Counted from the first letter of the stretch, positions 9,001-16,070 are shown. The stretch: 20,686 nucleotides of DNA from Flammeovirgaceae bacterium UBA4659 (GCA_002405445.1 DHLV01000243.1:16274-36959), one strand, 5' to 3'. Program-made: numbers and translations. Notes: a model not told the origin generated them from the sequence alone.

Positions 9001-9153
9001 GCATTGGCGCTAGGTGCTGGGTCGGAGAGCCGAGTGTCAATGGGCATTGCCGTGATAGGCGGAATGATGTTCGCTACCGTTCTCACCCTGTTTGTGATTC
9101 CCGCTATTTACTCCTATGTCAGCAGTAAGCATGTTTCGGTTAAGCACGGATAG
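6097..9153 (+). CDS. RND-family efflux pump, inner-membrane subunit (AcrB/HAE1-like)
   Basis: This 1018-residue proton-driven pump has the usual two-fold internal repeat: a membrane helix at about 10-30, a large periplasmic porter/docking loop, helices 2-6, helix 7, a second periplasmic loop and helices 8-12. The proton-relay residues are visible: Asp401-Asp402 in GIVVDDAIVVLENIY (helix 4) and Lys920 in LVTKNGILIVEF (helix 10). Conserved RND signatures GREFPSVDPPVVTVST-like near residue 33 and SRFRPIVMTSLSTILG near 950 are also present. The size is typical of hydrophobe/amphiphile exporters. It sits between the adaptor gene and a TolC-like gene, giving a complete tripartite system for small molecules such as drugs, bile-like detergents or metabolites; the true substrate is unknown. 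Confidence 0.94.
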   Translation: MASLSTISINRPVLAIVMSLVIILFGLIGFSFLGVREFPSVDPPVVTVSTSYVGANADVIESQITEPLEDAINGVPGIRTLTSVSREGRSSITVEFELGVNIEAAANDVRDKVSGALNKLPQDVDPPVVEKADADSSPIIFLTVRSDKRNLLEISRVAEVMFKERIQTIPGVSAVQIWGQQRYSMRIWMDPIKLASLKLAPSDVLQALNRENVELPAGRVEGQNTELTVRTLGRLTSEEDFNNLIIKEQGDNVVRVSDIGYAKLGPENERTILRRDGIPGCALAIVAQPGANNIDIANRLYQKLDQIQRDLPKDVSYQMSFDSTKYIRASISEVEETIIIAFCLVLSIIFLFLRDWRTTVIPVATIPISLIGAFFVMYLLGFTINVLTLLGIVLAIGIVVDDAIVVLENIYVKVEAGEDPETAARKGATEIYFAVISTTISVVAVFLPVIFLQGLTGRLFREFGLVVASSVAISAFVSLTLTPMMSAKILKRREVHPWLYRKTEPFFVWLTQSYANALESFMRHRWLSFLIIALSGGLIYFLGKTTPSELAPLEDRSEFRLQAQAQEGATFEYMDRYVKELTQFIADEVPERSGMVSVTAPGFGNAGVNSGFVRVILNDPAQRTRTQQNIVDDITGKAKKFTGIRTFTTQAQTIGDRRGGFPVQFVIQAADLDKLKAVLPQFMQKAAASPLFAFVDLDLKFNKPEINITIDRDKARTLGVNVLDISQTLQLGLSGSRFGNFVMDGKQYQIIGQVERGNRNEPLDLKTLYVKNKRGELIQLDNLVQFLELSSPPQLYRFNRYSSAKVQAQLAKGVALGEGIKEMQRIADEVLDESYTTSLDGASREFAESSSSIYLAFMIALAIIYLILAGQFESFRDPFIILFTVPLALAGALISLWYFNQTLNVFSQIGIIMLIGLVTKNGILIVEFANQRKEQGLPLLDAVKEAAASRFRPIVMTSLSTILGILPIALALGAGSESRVSMGIAVIGGMMFATVLTLFVIPAIYSYVSSKHVSVKHG

Positions 9154-9170
9154 ATTTTTTGGTGGTTGCT

Positions 9171-9191
9171 CAGGCTTCAGGCTTCAGGCTT
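9171..9191 (+). repeat. Three tandem copies of the heptamer CAGGCTT
   Basis: CAGGCTT occurs three times head to tail, followed by CAC. It lies between the pump stop (9153) and the likely TolC start (9221). A unit of 7 is not a multiple of 3, so copy changes would shift a frame read through it or alter leader length. Confidence 0.9.
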
Positions 9192-9220
9192 CACGTTACA
9201 GCCAGCGCCTGCTTGTTGCA

Positions 9221-10660
9221 ATGATACCACATTGCCGAGGCTCGGTGCTGTTCGTAGCCTGTAGCCTGTGGTTTGCAACACTAAGCGCCAGTAGCAACGC
9301 ACAGGACACTCTTAGCCTTGCACGCGCCATTGAAATAGGCTTATCCAACAACTTTGGTGTTCAAATCGAAAAGCTTAATGTGGAGGTGGCCGTTCGCAAC
9401 AACACCTGGGGCATGGCGGGGAGGCTGCCAACTGTTACGATGGCTGCCGGACAAAACAACAGCGCCATTCAGCGCAAACCAGCCAACCCGTTTGCGGTTG
9501 CCGGCCTAAATATTTCTGATAACGTGCAGGGGCAATTGGATGTACAGTTTACACTCTTTGATGGATTTGGGGTGCGCATGGCAAAAAGGCGGCTGGATCA
9601 ACTGGAGACTTTGAGTAAAGGCAATTCCACCTTTATCATGGAAAGCACCATTCAATCCATCATCCTTTCGTACTATCAAGCAGTGCTTGAACAAGAGCGA
9701 CTGCAGGTATTTATCAAGAATCGGGAGTTCTCAGAGGAGCGTTACAACTACGTGAAGCTGAAAAAAAACCTTGGGTCGGCCATCAGCTTCGATGTGCTGC
9801 AAGAACAAAACAACTACCTCACCGATTCGGCCAACGTGTTGTTGCAAGAGATCGTGGTCAGAAATTCGCAACGCAATTTGAATGTGTTGCTCAACCAGAA
9901 TATCAACGCTAGTTATGCGCTTACAAATCCACTGGAAATTGAGAGTGAGGAGTATCGCTACGAAGACTTGCGCGATAAAATGTTCAGCTCCAATACCAAT
10001 TTGCGCAACCAATACGTATCGCAAGAACTTACCCGCAATGCTACCCGCACCGCGCAGTCTAATCTGTATCCTACACTGTTACTCAATGTTGGCGGCACGG
10101 GTAGCTTAGACCAACTCACCGCTAACTTTCGGTCGGCTACAGGAAATACAATCGAAAATACAGTTGGATATGTAAACCGCGACCTTTCGCAACCGGTATA
10201 CCTGACGGTAAACGAGACAGCATTTACACAACAAACCCAAACCGGTAATTCATATGGCGCTTATGCTAACCTGTCGCTTCGCTACACGCTGTTTAACGGA
10301 AGCCAGCTCAGGCGCGCGGTGGACAACGCGCAGATTCAGGAAAAGATAGCCCAACTGACCACCGATCAATTGAAAGCTACCCTGGAAAACAGTTTGCTGG
10401 CGGGGCATGACTTGTATAACCTGCGGAAGCAGTTGGTGCAAATCGCAATCATTAAGTTGCAGGCTGCTGAATTAAATTTGAACCTGGCCAATGAGCGGTA
10501 CAAGAACGGTGCGCTCAGTGCCATCGACTTGCGCATTGTTCAAGAAAACTATCGGGCGGCAGCGCTCGAAAAATTTGCAGCTATTTATGCAGGGCTTTCA
10601 AGTAAGTTGGATTTGGTGCGTTTGACGGGCGGGTTGGTGGATAGGTTTCCTGCGAAGTGA
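9221..10660 (+). CDS. TolC-family outer-membrane efflux channel
   Basis: The product of about 479 residues is an outer-membrane factor that forms the exit duct of the preceding RND pump. I chose ATG 9221 because it gives a normal signal peptide (residues 1-28, ending in SSNAQ) directly ahead of DTLSLARAIEIGLSNN, the standard TolC-family opening. The frame is open back to ATG 9116, which would overlap the pump gene by 38 bp and place a 35-residue low-quality stretch encoded partly by a 7-bp repeat before the signal. Two duplicated halves rich in Gln, Asn and Leu are visible; TLFDGFGVRMAKRRLDQLE (about 107-125) and YTLFNGSQLRRAVDNAQIQ (about 355-373) are the paired family motifs, and the end has ERYKNGALSAIDLRIVQENY. 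The gene ends 15 bp before the convergent scpA stop. Confidence 0.9.
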   Translation: MIPHCRGSVLFVACSLWFATLSASSNAQDTLSLARAIEIGLSNNFGVQIEKLNVEVAVRNNTWGMAGRLPTVTMAAGQNNSAIQRKPANPFAVAGLNISDNVQGQLDVQFTLFDGFGVRMAKRRLDQLETLSKGNSTFIMESTIQSIILSYYQAVLEQERLQVFIKNREFSEERYNYVKLKKNLGSAISFDVLQEQNNYLTDSANVLLQEIVVRNSQRNLNVLLNQNINASYALTNPLEIESEEYRYEDLRDKMFSSNTNLRNQYVSQELTRNATRTAQSNLYPTLLLNVGGTGSLDQLTANFRSATGNTIENTVGYVNRDLSQPVYLTVNETAFTQQTQTGNSYGAYANLSLRYTLFNGSQLRRAVDNAQIQEKIAQLTTDQLKATLENSLLAGHDLYNLRKQLVQIAIIKLQAAELNLNLANERYKNGALSAIDLRIVQENYRAAALEKFAAIYAGLSSKLDLVRLTGGLVDRFPAK

Positions 10661-10674
10661 TAGGTGGAGGTTTA

Positions 10675-11484
10675 CTACTGAGCAGCGCTCTCTTCCACCA
10701 CTGAATTCTCTTCGCGCTTGGTCACCCAAAAATTGTTATACCCTTCACCCTGTTGAATTTGGATCAAGCCGGTTGCCAGCATTTCCAAAATGGCGAGGAA
10801 GTTAAAAATCAAAGCGATTCGAGTGGGTGCTTTTTCAAAAAGCTCGGTAAAAGCCACACGTGGCTTGGCCAACACGGCATTCATAATGTGTTCTTTTTGC
10901 CCCTCGATGGTAAACGGGTATTGAATAACTTCATGAACGGGTCTGTTTTTTTCATCCTCTGCCCGCTTCAACACTTTTTCAAAAACAGTGAGTAACTTGA
11001 ATAAGTCAACATCCTGCAACTCCGCTTCAATGTTGGTAGTCTCGGCCAATTGCTTCAACTCCTTCATCAAATTGCCCCGCTTCTCCTTCATCAGTTCCAC
11101 CTCCTCCATTTTGTGGAACTGCTCCACCACAGATTTGTACTTCTTGTATTCAAGCAAGTGTTTCACCAACTCTTCGCGCGGGTCTATCTCATTACCTTGC
11201 TCGTCTAACTGCGGCCGGGGCAACAACATTTTTGATTTGATGCGCATGAGCGTGGCCGCCACCAAAATAAACTCACTGGCCACTTCAATGTTGAGGGTTT
11301 CTAGCTGGCGGATATACTCCAAAAAATCGTTGGTGATTTTGGCAATCGGAATGTCGTTGATGTCCAACTCATCGCGCTCGATAAAAAACAACAACAAATC
11401 GAATGGCCCTTCAAACAAGGGCAGGCGCACCTCAAAAGTATCTTTCTGCTCCATATCGTTCATCAACGGATTCATGCCAGGCAT
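10675..11484 (-). CDS. scpA: Segregation and condensation protein A
   Basis: ScpA is the kleisin subunit of the bacterial SMC condensin; it joins SMC heads and two ScpB copies and helps chromosome segregation. The 269-residue protein has the N-terminal kleisin signature LPLFEGPFDLLLFFIERDELDINDIPIAKIT (family form FEGPLDLLL...), the helical region SEFILVAATLMRIKSKMLLPRP (about 90-111) and the C-terminal winged-helix part with FTELFEK and FNFLAILEMLATGLIQIQQ. A charged middle (about 140-190) is typical. The start is ambiguous among the clustered Met codons at residues 1, 4, 8 and 11; the conserved part begins at about residue 16. It is convergent with the TolC gene and divergent from dxs; no scpB gene is in the window. 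Confidence 0.95.
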   Translation of the reverse strand: MPGMNPLMNDMEQKDTFEVRLPLFEGPFDLLLFFIERDELDINDIPIAKITNDFLEYIRQLETLNIEVASEFILVAATLMRIKSKMLLPRPQLDEQGNEIDPREELVKHLLEYKKYKSVVEQFHKMEEVELMKEKRGNLMKELKQLAETTNIEAELQDVDLFKLLTVFEKVLKRAEDEKNRPVHEVIQYPFTIEGQKEHIMNAVLAKPRVAFTELFEKAPTRIALIFNFLAILEMLATGLIQIQQGEGYNNFWVTKREENSVVEESAAQ

Positions 11485-11533
11485 TTTTTGCTCACCCCCG
11501 GAAAAAAGTGGTTCTCCTGCTAAAACAGGGAAA

Positions 11534-11541
11534 CAAAAGTA
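11534..11541 (-). promoter_or_regulatory. Candidate -7 promoter element for scpA
   Basis: On the minus strand TACTTTTG (11541-11534) matches TAnnTTTG exactly, 50 bp before the farthest scpA ATG. The nearest CAA on the plus strand (11567-11569) would place a -33 TTG 25 bp away, longer than usual. The same octamer serves the opposite direction 41 bp away. Confidence 0.42.
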
Positions 11542-11581
11542 TTAAAACCACCTTTAAAAACCCTGTCAATGGGCAAATCCT

Positions 11582-11589
11582 TACTTTTG
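11582..11589 (+). promoter_or_regulatory. Candidate -7 promoter element for dxs
   Basis: TACTTTTG matches TAnnTTTG exactly and lies 83 bp before the dxs ATG. No clear TTTG -33 element is seen. The resulting leader of about 75 nt is AT-rich and shows no hairpin I can support. Confidence 0.4.
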
Positions 11590-11672
11590 TTTAATGATTT
11601 AACCAATAACCGCAAAAACACTTACCTTACAACGCTGTTTGATTAATAGATTGGATCAATAGAATAGAACCC

Positions 11673-13598
11673 ATGCTTATTACACCGGGAAAATTGCTGG
11701 CTAAAATCAATAGCCCACAAGACCTGAAAAGTCTTGACCAGGCACAGTTGGTGCAACTTTGTGATGAATTAAGGCATTTTATAGTTGATAATGTATCGGT
11801 TTATGGTGGGCATTTTGGCGCAAGCCTAGGCGTGGTTGAGCTAACGGTAGCGCTGCACCACGTATTCAACGCTCCTTACGATCAGCTCGTGTGGGATGTA
11901 GGACACCAGGCATACGGCCACAAAATCCTTACGGGAAGGCGCGATGTGTTCCATACCAACCGCGTGTACAAGGGTATTTCCGGTTTCCCAAAAAGAAAAG
12001 AGAGTGAGTACGACACGTTTGGGGTAGGTCATTCGTCAACTTCTGTGTCGGCAGCACTTGGCATGGCCATGGCATCTAAGTACATGGGCATACAAGACAA
12101 GCAACACGTGGCCATCATTGGCGATGGAGCCCTCACTGGCGGTATGGCCTTTGAAGCTCTAAACCATGCAGGGGTATCTGATACCAACCTGTTGGTTATC
12201 TTAAATGATAACTGTATGTCGATAGACCCCAACGTGGGGGCGCTAAAAGATTACCTAACGGACATTACAACATCAAAAACATACAATCGGTTGAAAGACG
12301 ATGTATGGAACTTGCTGGGGAAACTCTCGACCGTTGGGAAGAGCGCGCAAGAAGTAGCCTCAAAAATTGAAAACGGGATCAAGTCGGTGTTGCTTAGCCA
12401 GAGTAACCTGTTTGAATCACTGAACCTTCGGTATTTTGGCCCTGTAGACGGCCACGATGTGAACCACATTGTACACGTTTTAAACGATTTGAAGAATATA
12501 AAAGGTCCGAAGTTGCTGCATTGTATCACCGTAAAGGGGAAGGGCTATGCACCTGCCGAAAAAGGCAACGCCACCACGTGGCACGCACCAGGCACTTTTG
12601 ATAAAATTACGGGCGAGATCCATAAAAAATCCTACGAAAAGCCACAGGCACCCAAATACCAGGATGTATTTGGGCATACCCTCGTTGAATTGGCCAAAGC
12701 CAACGATAAGATTATGGGCATCACCCCGGCCATGCCATCGGGCTCGTCAATGAACATAATGATGAAAGAAATGCCTCATCGCGCGTTTGATGTAGGCATA
12801 GCAGAGCAGCATGCAGTAACTTTTTCTGCAGGCTTGGCCACACAGGGCCTTGTGCCGTTTTGCAATATCTACAGTTCGTTCATGCAGCGTGCCTACGACC
12901 AAGTAGTGCATGATGTATGCATACAAAACCTGCCGGTTAACTTTTGCCTTGACCGGGCAGGCTATGCTGGGGCAGACGGCCCCACGCACCACGGTGCGTA
13001 TGACATTGCCTATTTCAGATGCATACCCAACATGGTTGTGGCAGCACCGATGAATGAGCAAGAATTGAGAAACTTGATGTATACTGCTCAATTGCCCAGA
13101 AAAGGCGAAGCGTTTTCGATCCGATACCCCCGCGGGCAGGGTGTGATGCCCAACTGGAAGACGCCTTTTGAGGCAATCAAAATCGGTACAGGCAGGGTGA
13201 TTCGCGAAGGTGAAGATCTGGCGATCCTCACATTGGGTCACATTGGCAATTATGCAGTGGAGGTGTGCGATAAGTTGGCGATGCAGGGCATCCATATCGG
13301 GCATTTCGACCTGCGCTTTGCCAAGCCGCTCGATGAGGACATGTTGCATGAGATTTTTAGGAGGTACACCAAAATCATGACGGTGGAAGATGGCTGTGTA
13401 CAGGGTGGCGTTGGGTCTGCCGTACTTGAATTCATGGCCGACCATCAATACAATGCCGAAGTAAAGCGCCTGGGCATCCCAGACAGAATCATTGAACATG
13501 GCGAGCAACTTGAACTTCATCGCGAAACCGGTTTTGACCCTGACGCGATCGAACAAACAGTGTTGCTCATGCTCGAGCCCTCCAAGCAACTGGTGTAA
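11673..13598 (+). CDS. dxs: 1-deoxy-D-xylulose-5-phosphate synthase
   Basis: DXS joins pyruvate and glyceraldehyde 3-phosphate, with thiamine diphosphate, to give 1-deoxy-D-xylulose 5-phosphate, the first step of the MEP isoprenoid pathway and a precursor of thiamine and pyridoxal. The 641 residues have the standard three-domain order. Visible motifs are GGHFGASLGVVELTVALH with His47, the TDP motif GDGALTGG with Asp151 and its closing NDN near 177, the catalytic Glu378 in VGIAEQHAVTFSAGLA, and DRAGYAGADGPTHHGAYD near 430. GGHF replaces the more usual GGHL. The C-terminal transketolase domain includes VEDGCVQGGVGSAV. Its length is typical, and an alpha/beta hydrolase gene starts 8 bp after the stop, suggesting one transcript. 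Confidence 0.96.
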   Translation: MLITPGKLLAKINSPQDLKSLDQAQLVQLCDELRHFIVDNVSVYGGHFGASLGVVELTVALHHVFNAPYDQLVWDVGHQAYGHKILTGRRDVFHTNRVYKGISGFPKRKESEYDTFGVGHSSTSVSAALGMAMASKYMGIQDKQHVAIIGDGALTGGMAFEALNHAGVSDTNLLVILNDNCMSIDPNVGALKDYLTDITTSKTYNRLKDDVWNLLGKLSTVGKSAQEVASKIENGIKSVLLSQSNLFESLNLRYFGPVDGHDVNHIVHVLNDLKNIKGPKLLHCITVKGKGYAPAEKGNATTWHAPGTFDKITGEIHKKSYEKPQAPKYQDVFGHTLVELAKANDKIMGITPAMPSGSSMNIMMKEMPHRAFDVGIAEQHAVTFSAGLATQGLVPFCNIYSSFMQRAYDQVVHDVCIQNLPVNFCLDRAGYAGADGPTHHGAYDIAYFRCIPNMVVAAPMNEQELRNLMYTAQLPRKGEAFSIRYPRGQGVMPNWKTPFEAIKIGTGRVIREGEDLAILTLGHIGNYAVEVCDKLAMQGIHIGHFDLRFAKPLDEDMLHEIFRRYTKIMTVEDGCVQGGVGSAVLEFMADHQYNAEVKRLGIPDRIIEHGEQLELHRETGFDPDAIEQTVLLMLEPSKQLV

Positions 13599-13606
13599 TA
13601 CCATAC

Positions 13607-14383
13607 ATGGCGTTTGTTTACCACCGGCAACTGGGCGCGGGATCGCCTTTGGTGCTCATCCACGGCTTTTGCGAAACCCACCAAATTTGGGATGATCTGG
13701 CAGTTAGTTTGTCACAGGATTTCACGGTTTTTGTCCCAGACCTGCCGGGTTTTGGCCGCAGCCAATCACTGCCCTCTGTTTTCACGCTTGATGATGTCGC
13801 AGATACCATGCTGCTGTGGCTGCACTCTTTAACCACCCAGCCTGTTGTGGTGATTGGCCATTCGCTGGGTGGATATGTGGCGATGGCCATGGCGGCAAAA
13901 CACCCGCTGGCGTTTGCGGGCGTGGGGCTTTTCCATTCTACCGCCTCGGCCGATACGGAGGAGAAAAGGCAAAACCGCAACAAAACGATTGATTTTGTAA
14001 GAGAAAATGGCATCAAACCGTTTGTGGACGTATTTGTGCCCGGATTGTTCTACCAAAAGGCAAACCCCCACATCAATAGGGTGAGACAGATGGCGCAGGA
14101 AACACCCCTCGAAACGCTGATAGGATATACCGTTGCAATGCGCGATCGCCCTGCCCGCGAAAACTGGTTGCGAACATTTCAGAATAATTTTTTGATCTTG
14201 GCTGGTGACCAAGACCCCATTATTCCGATCAATTCGCTCAAAATCCAATCAGCGCTTGGCTCAAAAACTACTTTTTGCGAACTGCCACACGTGGGCCACA
14301 TGGGTATGTTTGAGGCTCCCTCTGAAGCTACCCAAACAATTCTTCGTTTTGCTTTCGGGTGTTTCAAAGGGCAGGCAGACTAA
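13607..14383 (+). CDS. Alpha/beta hydrolase
   Basis: This 258-residue cytoplasmic hydrolase lacks a signal peptide. The fold motifs are clear: oxyanion HG near residues 19-20 (LVLIHGFCETHQIW), nucleophile elbow GHSLGG with Ser86, an acid in AGDQDPIIP near residue 202, and His in VGHMGMFE near 230. The cap region (about 110-190) is helical and short. The family includes esterases, epoxide hydrolases, haloperoxidase-like and C-C bond hydrolases; the substrate cannot be told. The gene begins 8 bp after dxs, so it is probably co-transcribed with it, but no known DXS-linked hydrolase step makes a functional tie obvious. The start ATG 13607 immediately precedes the first beta strand. Confidence 0.88.
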   Translation: MAFVYHRQLGAGSPLVLIHGFCETHQIWDDLAVSLSQDFTVFVPDLPGFGRSQSLPSVFTLDDVADTMLLWLHSLTTQPVVVIGHSLGGYVAMAMAAKHPLAFAGVGLFHSTASADTEEKRQNRNKTIDFVRENGIKPFVDVFVPGLFYQKANPHINRVRQMAQETPLETLIGYTVAMRDRPARENWLRTFQNNFLILAGDQDPIIPINSLKIQSALGSKTTFCELPHVGHMGMFEAPSEATQTILRFAFGCFKGQAD

Positions 14384-14405
14384 ATTTCCAACGCTTTTTA
14401 CGTCA

Positions 14406-14442
14406 TTTTTTGGAAAAATTCATCGCTTTTGTTTTATCTTTG
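14406..14442 (+). promoter_or_regulatory. Promoter for the zinc-ribbon membrane protein gene
   Basis: A TTTTTTG run (14406-14412) is followed after 22 bp by TATCTTTG (14435-14442), an exact TAnnTTTG match. The predicted leader is about 55 nt before the ATG at 14503. Confidence 0.55.
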
Positions 14443-14502
14443 AATTTAGACTCACTCATACCTGAACGAAACTATCGTAACTCCATTAAAACCCTATGAG
14501 CT

Positions 14503-15258
14503 ATGTTACAACCTTTAATTGATCCACACAAGTACGACAGTTGGAATGCGCTTGCGACCAATTTGGCTTTTGTTTTTTGGGCAGCTGCGCTGCTGATAGC
14601 GTTGGCATATTTTATAAGGTTAAATGGCATTGGCGGCAACAAGAACAAGTATGACTTTATCAATAAGTATGAGATCAGATGGCTGTGGATCGCCACGATT
14701 GTCTTTGTGATCGGTCTGTGCTGTTATTTCAATTCAAACATCGAAAACATGAACCCTGTTCTGTTTTTTGTGCGTTCTTTTACCACCATTGCCTTTGGTT
14801 TGGTTGTGGCATTGATCATTCAAAACCTCTTGAAATTTTACTACCCTTTCTTCATAGAAAAGCGCTTGAAAGTACTCCGGTATAAACCACGGATTTCTCC
14901 TAAGAGCGGAAAGCCAATGAAGTTGTTGAGTGAAGAAGAAGAAGATGCTTACCTGGATGAAGGTATGCAGGCTGAAGAGAATGTGTTCTCTGTAGACTAT
15001 GATGTGTGGATTGATGAAGAAACCGGTTACACTCAAATTGAAAAGTATGCAGGTCACCTGCACGCGATTCAATGCCCGGAGTGCAATTATCAAACCTTTA
15101 AGGTGGTAAGAGAGGAAATCACCAAAGCACCAACAACTTCTGAGGAAGGCGAAGTGGTGAAGCATTACCAGTGCGGGTATTGCGGTTATAAAGCCAAGAA
15201 GGTGTTACCGTTGAAGCAGCACGCAAGCAAAATAGAGCAGGCTGCTGCTGCCTCATAA
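14503..15258 (+). CDS. Three-helix membrane protein with C-terminal double zinc-ribbon-like module
   Basis: I do not know a named family for the whole 251-residue protein. Three hydrophobic helices are visible at about residues 18-38, 59-76 and 86-110, followed by a basic turn (FIEKRLKVLRYKPR) and a soluble tail of about 130 residues. The tail ends with CPEC (191-194) and CGYC (224-227), a zinc-ribbon pair. The part before it, with GKPMKLLSEEEEDAYLD (136-152) and VDYDVWIDEETGY (164-176), resembles from memory the C-terminal zinc-ribbon tail of some TPM/YgcG-type Bacteroidota proteins, but there the ribbon cysteines would be at positions now occupied by Ser132, Ser135, Asp171 and Thr174. It has its own promoter-like site and terminator, so it looks monocistronic. 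Membrane quality control is only a guess. Confidence 0.75.
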   Translation: MLQPLIDPHKYDSWNALATNLAFVFWAAALLIALAYFIRLNGIGGNKNKYDFINKYEIRWLWIATIVFVIGLCCYFNSNIENMNPVLFFVRSFTTIAFGLVVALIIQNLLKFYYPFFIEKRLKVLRYKPRISPKSGKPMKLLSEEEEDAYLDEGMQAEENVFSVDYDVWIDEETGYTQIEKYAGHLHAIQCPECNYQTFKVVREEITKAPTTSEEGEVVKHYQCGYCGYKAKKVLPLKQHASKIEQAAAAS

Positions 15259-15283
15259 TAGTTGATTACCCGAGTATTGTTTG

Positions 15284-15307
15284 AAAGAGCTCCAACCGGA
15301 GCTTTTT
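15284..15307. terminator. Bidirectional terminator between convergent genes
   Basis: AGCTCC (15288-15293) and GGAGCT (15298-15303) form a stem around AACC. It is flanked by AAAG on the left and TTTT on the right, so either strand gives a hairpin with a U-rich tail. It lies 26 bp after the stop of the membrane-protein gene and touches the stop of the minus-strand gene. Confidence 0.72.
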
Positions 15308-15564
15308 CATTTTTCACCCAGTTCAGAAGGTAGTTTGATCTGATCAGAATAGAACTTCATTCGGGTATGTGAGTGATCAAGCGGAACGATGCGCTCGATC
15401 AGCGTTTGTTTGTGGTTGATAAAAACCTCCACGTAATCACTGCCCAGCAAGTACAGGTTGACTTTGTAGCGGTAGTACCGAATGGCCATTACAAACTGGG
15501 CATGCTCATACAAGGCCGATATCTTTTTTTCGAGCGGGAGGGCAGCCAGTTGTCTCCAATTCAT
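15307..15564 (-). CDS. Small hypothetical protein
   Basis: I do not recognise this 85-residue protein. Starting at ATG 15564 it begins MNWRQLAALPLEKKISALYEHA; the frame is open to another ATG at 15615, but those 17 extra residues (rich in Ser, Thr and Pro) look non-coding. The sequence has an amphipathic N-terminal helix and then alternating hydrophobic and polar residues (YRYKVNLYLLGSDYVEVFIN, IERIVPLD), suggesting a small alpha-beta domain with several strands. There are no cysteines, signal peptide or membrane segment. Composition is that of a normal soluble protein. It converges on the zinc-ribbon gene with a shared terminator. A TACCTTCG box lies only 7 bp ahead of the ATG, which would make the message almost leaderless. 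Confidence 0.62.
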   Translation of the reverse strand: MNWRQLAALPLEKKISALYEHAQFVMAIRYYRYKVNLYLLGSDYVEVFINHKQTLIERIVPLDHSHTRMKFYSDQIKLPSELGEK

Positions 15565-15570
15565 AGAAAG

Positions 15571-15578
15571 CGAAGGTA
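15571..15578 (-). promoter_or_regulatory. Weak -7-like element before the small hypothetical gene
   Basis: TACCTTCG on the minus strand differs from TAnnTTTG at one position and ends 7 bp from ATG 15564. Transcription starting there would give a leaderless or nearly leaderless message. Confidence 0.25.
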
Positions 15579-15665
15579 GTGTTTTGGATGGCGTTGAGCA
15601 AGTTGGTGATGGCACCGATCAACAATAGCGTTTTTGTGCAATGTGATTGATGATCAATTTATCAC

Positions 15666-15702
15666 AGAATTGTCATGTGAAATTATTTATCATGGCAATT
15701 CT
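15666..15702. repeat. 12-bp inverted repeat
   Basis: AGAATTGTCATG (15666-15677) and CATGGCAATTCT (15691-15702) are inverted copies with 11 of 12 matches. As plus-strand RNA the odd position becomes a G-U pair, so all 12 positions pair around a 13-nt AT-rich loop. No U-run follows on either strand, so it is not an ordinary terminator. Confidence 0.72.
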
Positions 15703-15751
15703 TCCCGGGGGTTACAAATGCTAAAGGTGTCGCAAGGATTGTCTTGGTAAA

Positions 15752-15824
15752 TGCTGACGTTGAAAATGAAAGAAAAATTTTCGACAATAATAACATCCAA
15801 TCCCTTCATTTTCAATCGTCAGCA
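15752..15824. repeat. 19-20-bp inverted repeat with a 34-bp spacer
   Basis: TGCTGACGTTGAAAATGAA (15752-15770) and TTCATTTTCAATCGTCAGCA (15805-15824) are inverted copies that differ only by one extra base in the right arm. The spacer is AT-rich and contains GAAAAATTTTC. It could be a miniature element, an RNA hairpin or a terminal-repeat relic. Confidence 0.78.
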
Positions 15825-16070
15825 CGAGATACAAAATTTTTTGGATTTACTGCGCCCAACGGATGCATCAGCGATTACGAGACCGCAATCTCAGAACACC
15901 TAAAACAAGGTTTCAAAAAGGATCAAGACAGCAGTGGCAGATGATGGTGAGCACCCGCTCGAACAACAACCTCATGAAGGTATTCAACGGTGCGAATCAG
16001 GATGTACTCATTTACAGGCTCTTTTTTGCCGGTTGTCGCCTCTGGCGCTGCGTAATCAAAAGGCACACCG

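Larger units (their letters stand above)
15565..15922. other. Gene-poor region with inverted repeats
   Basis: I find no convincing coding region here. The one open plus-strand frame of note (about 15744-15944) has a low-complexity, Asn/Asp/Lys-rich product and runs across an inverted repeat. The stretch is AT-rich and holds two separate inverted repeats, listed below. Remnants of a mobile element or a small structured RNA are both possible. Confidence 0.55.

Noticed and set aside
10988..11545. 185-residue open frame on the plus strand
   Set aside because: Shadow of scpA; Ser/Asn-rich low-complexity product.
12747..13604. 285-residue open frame on the minus strand
   Set aside because: It lies entirely opposite dxs, is rich in His, Cys and Met, and has no family motif; dxs on the other strand is certain.
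14383..14420. Inverted repeat AATTTCCAA / TTGGAAAAATT as a terminator of the alpha/beta hydrolase gene
   Set aside because: The stem is AT-rich with a long loop, lacks a U-run and overlaps the next promoter's -33 element.
15744..15944. 66-residue open frame in the gene-poor region
   Set aside because: It spans an inverted repeat, has no good start context and no recognisable composition.
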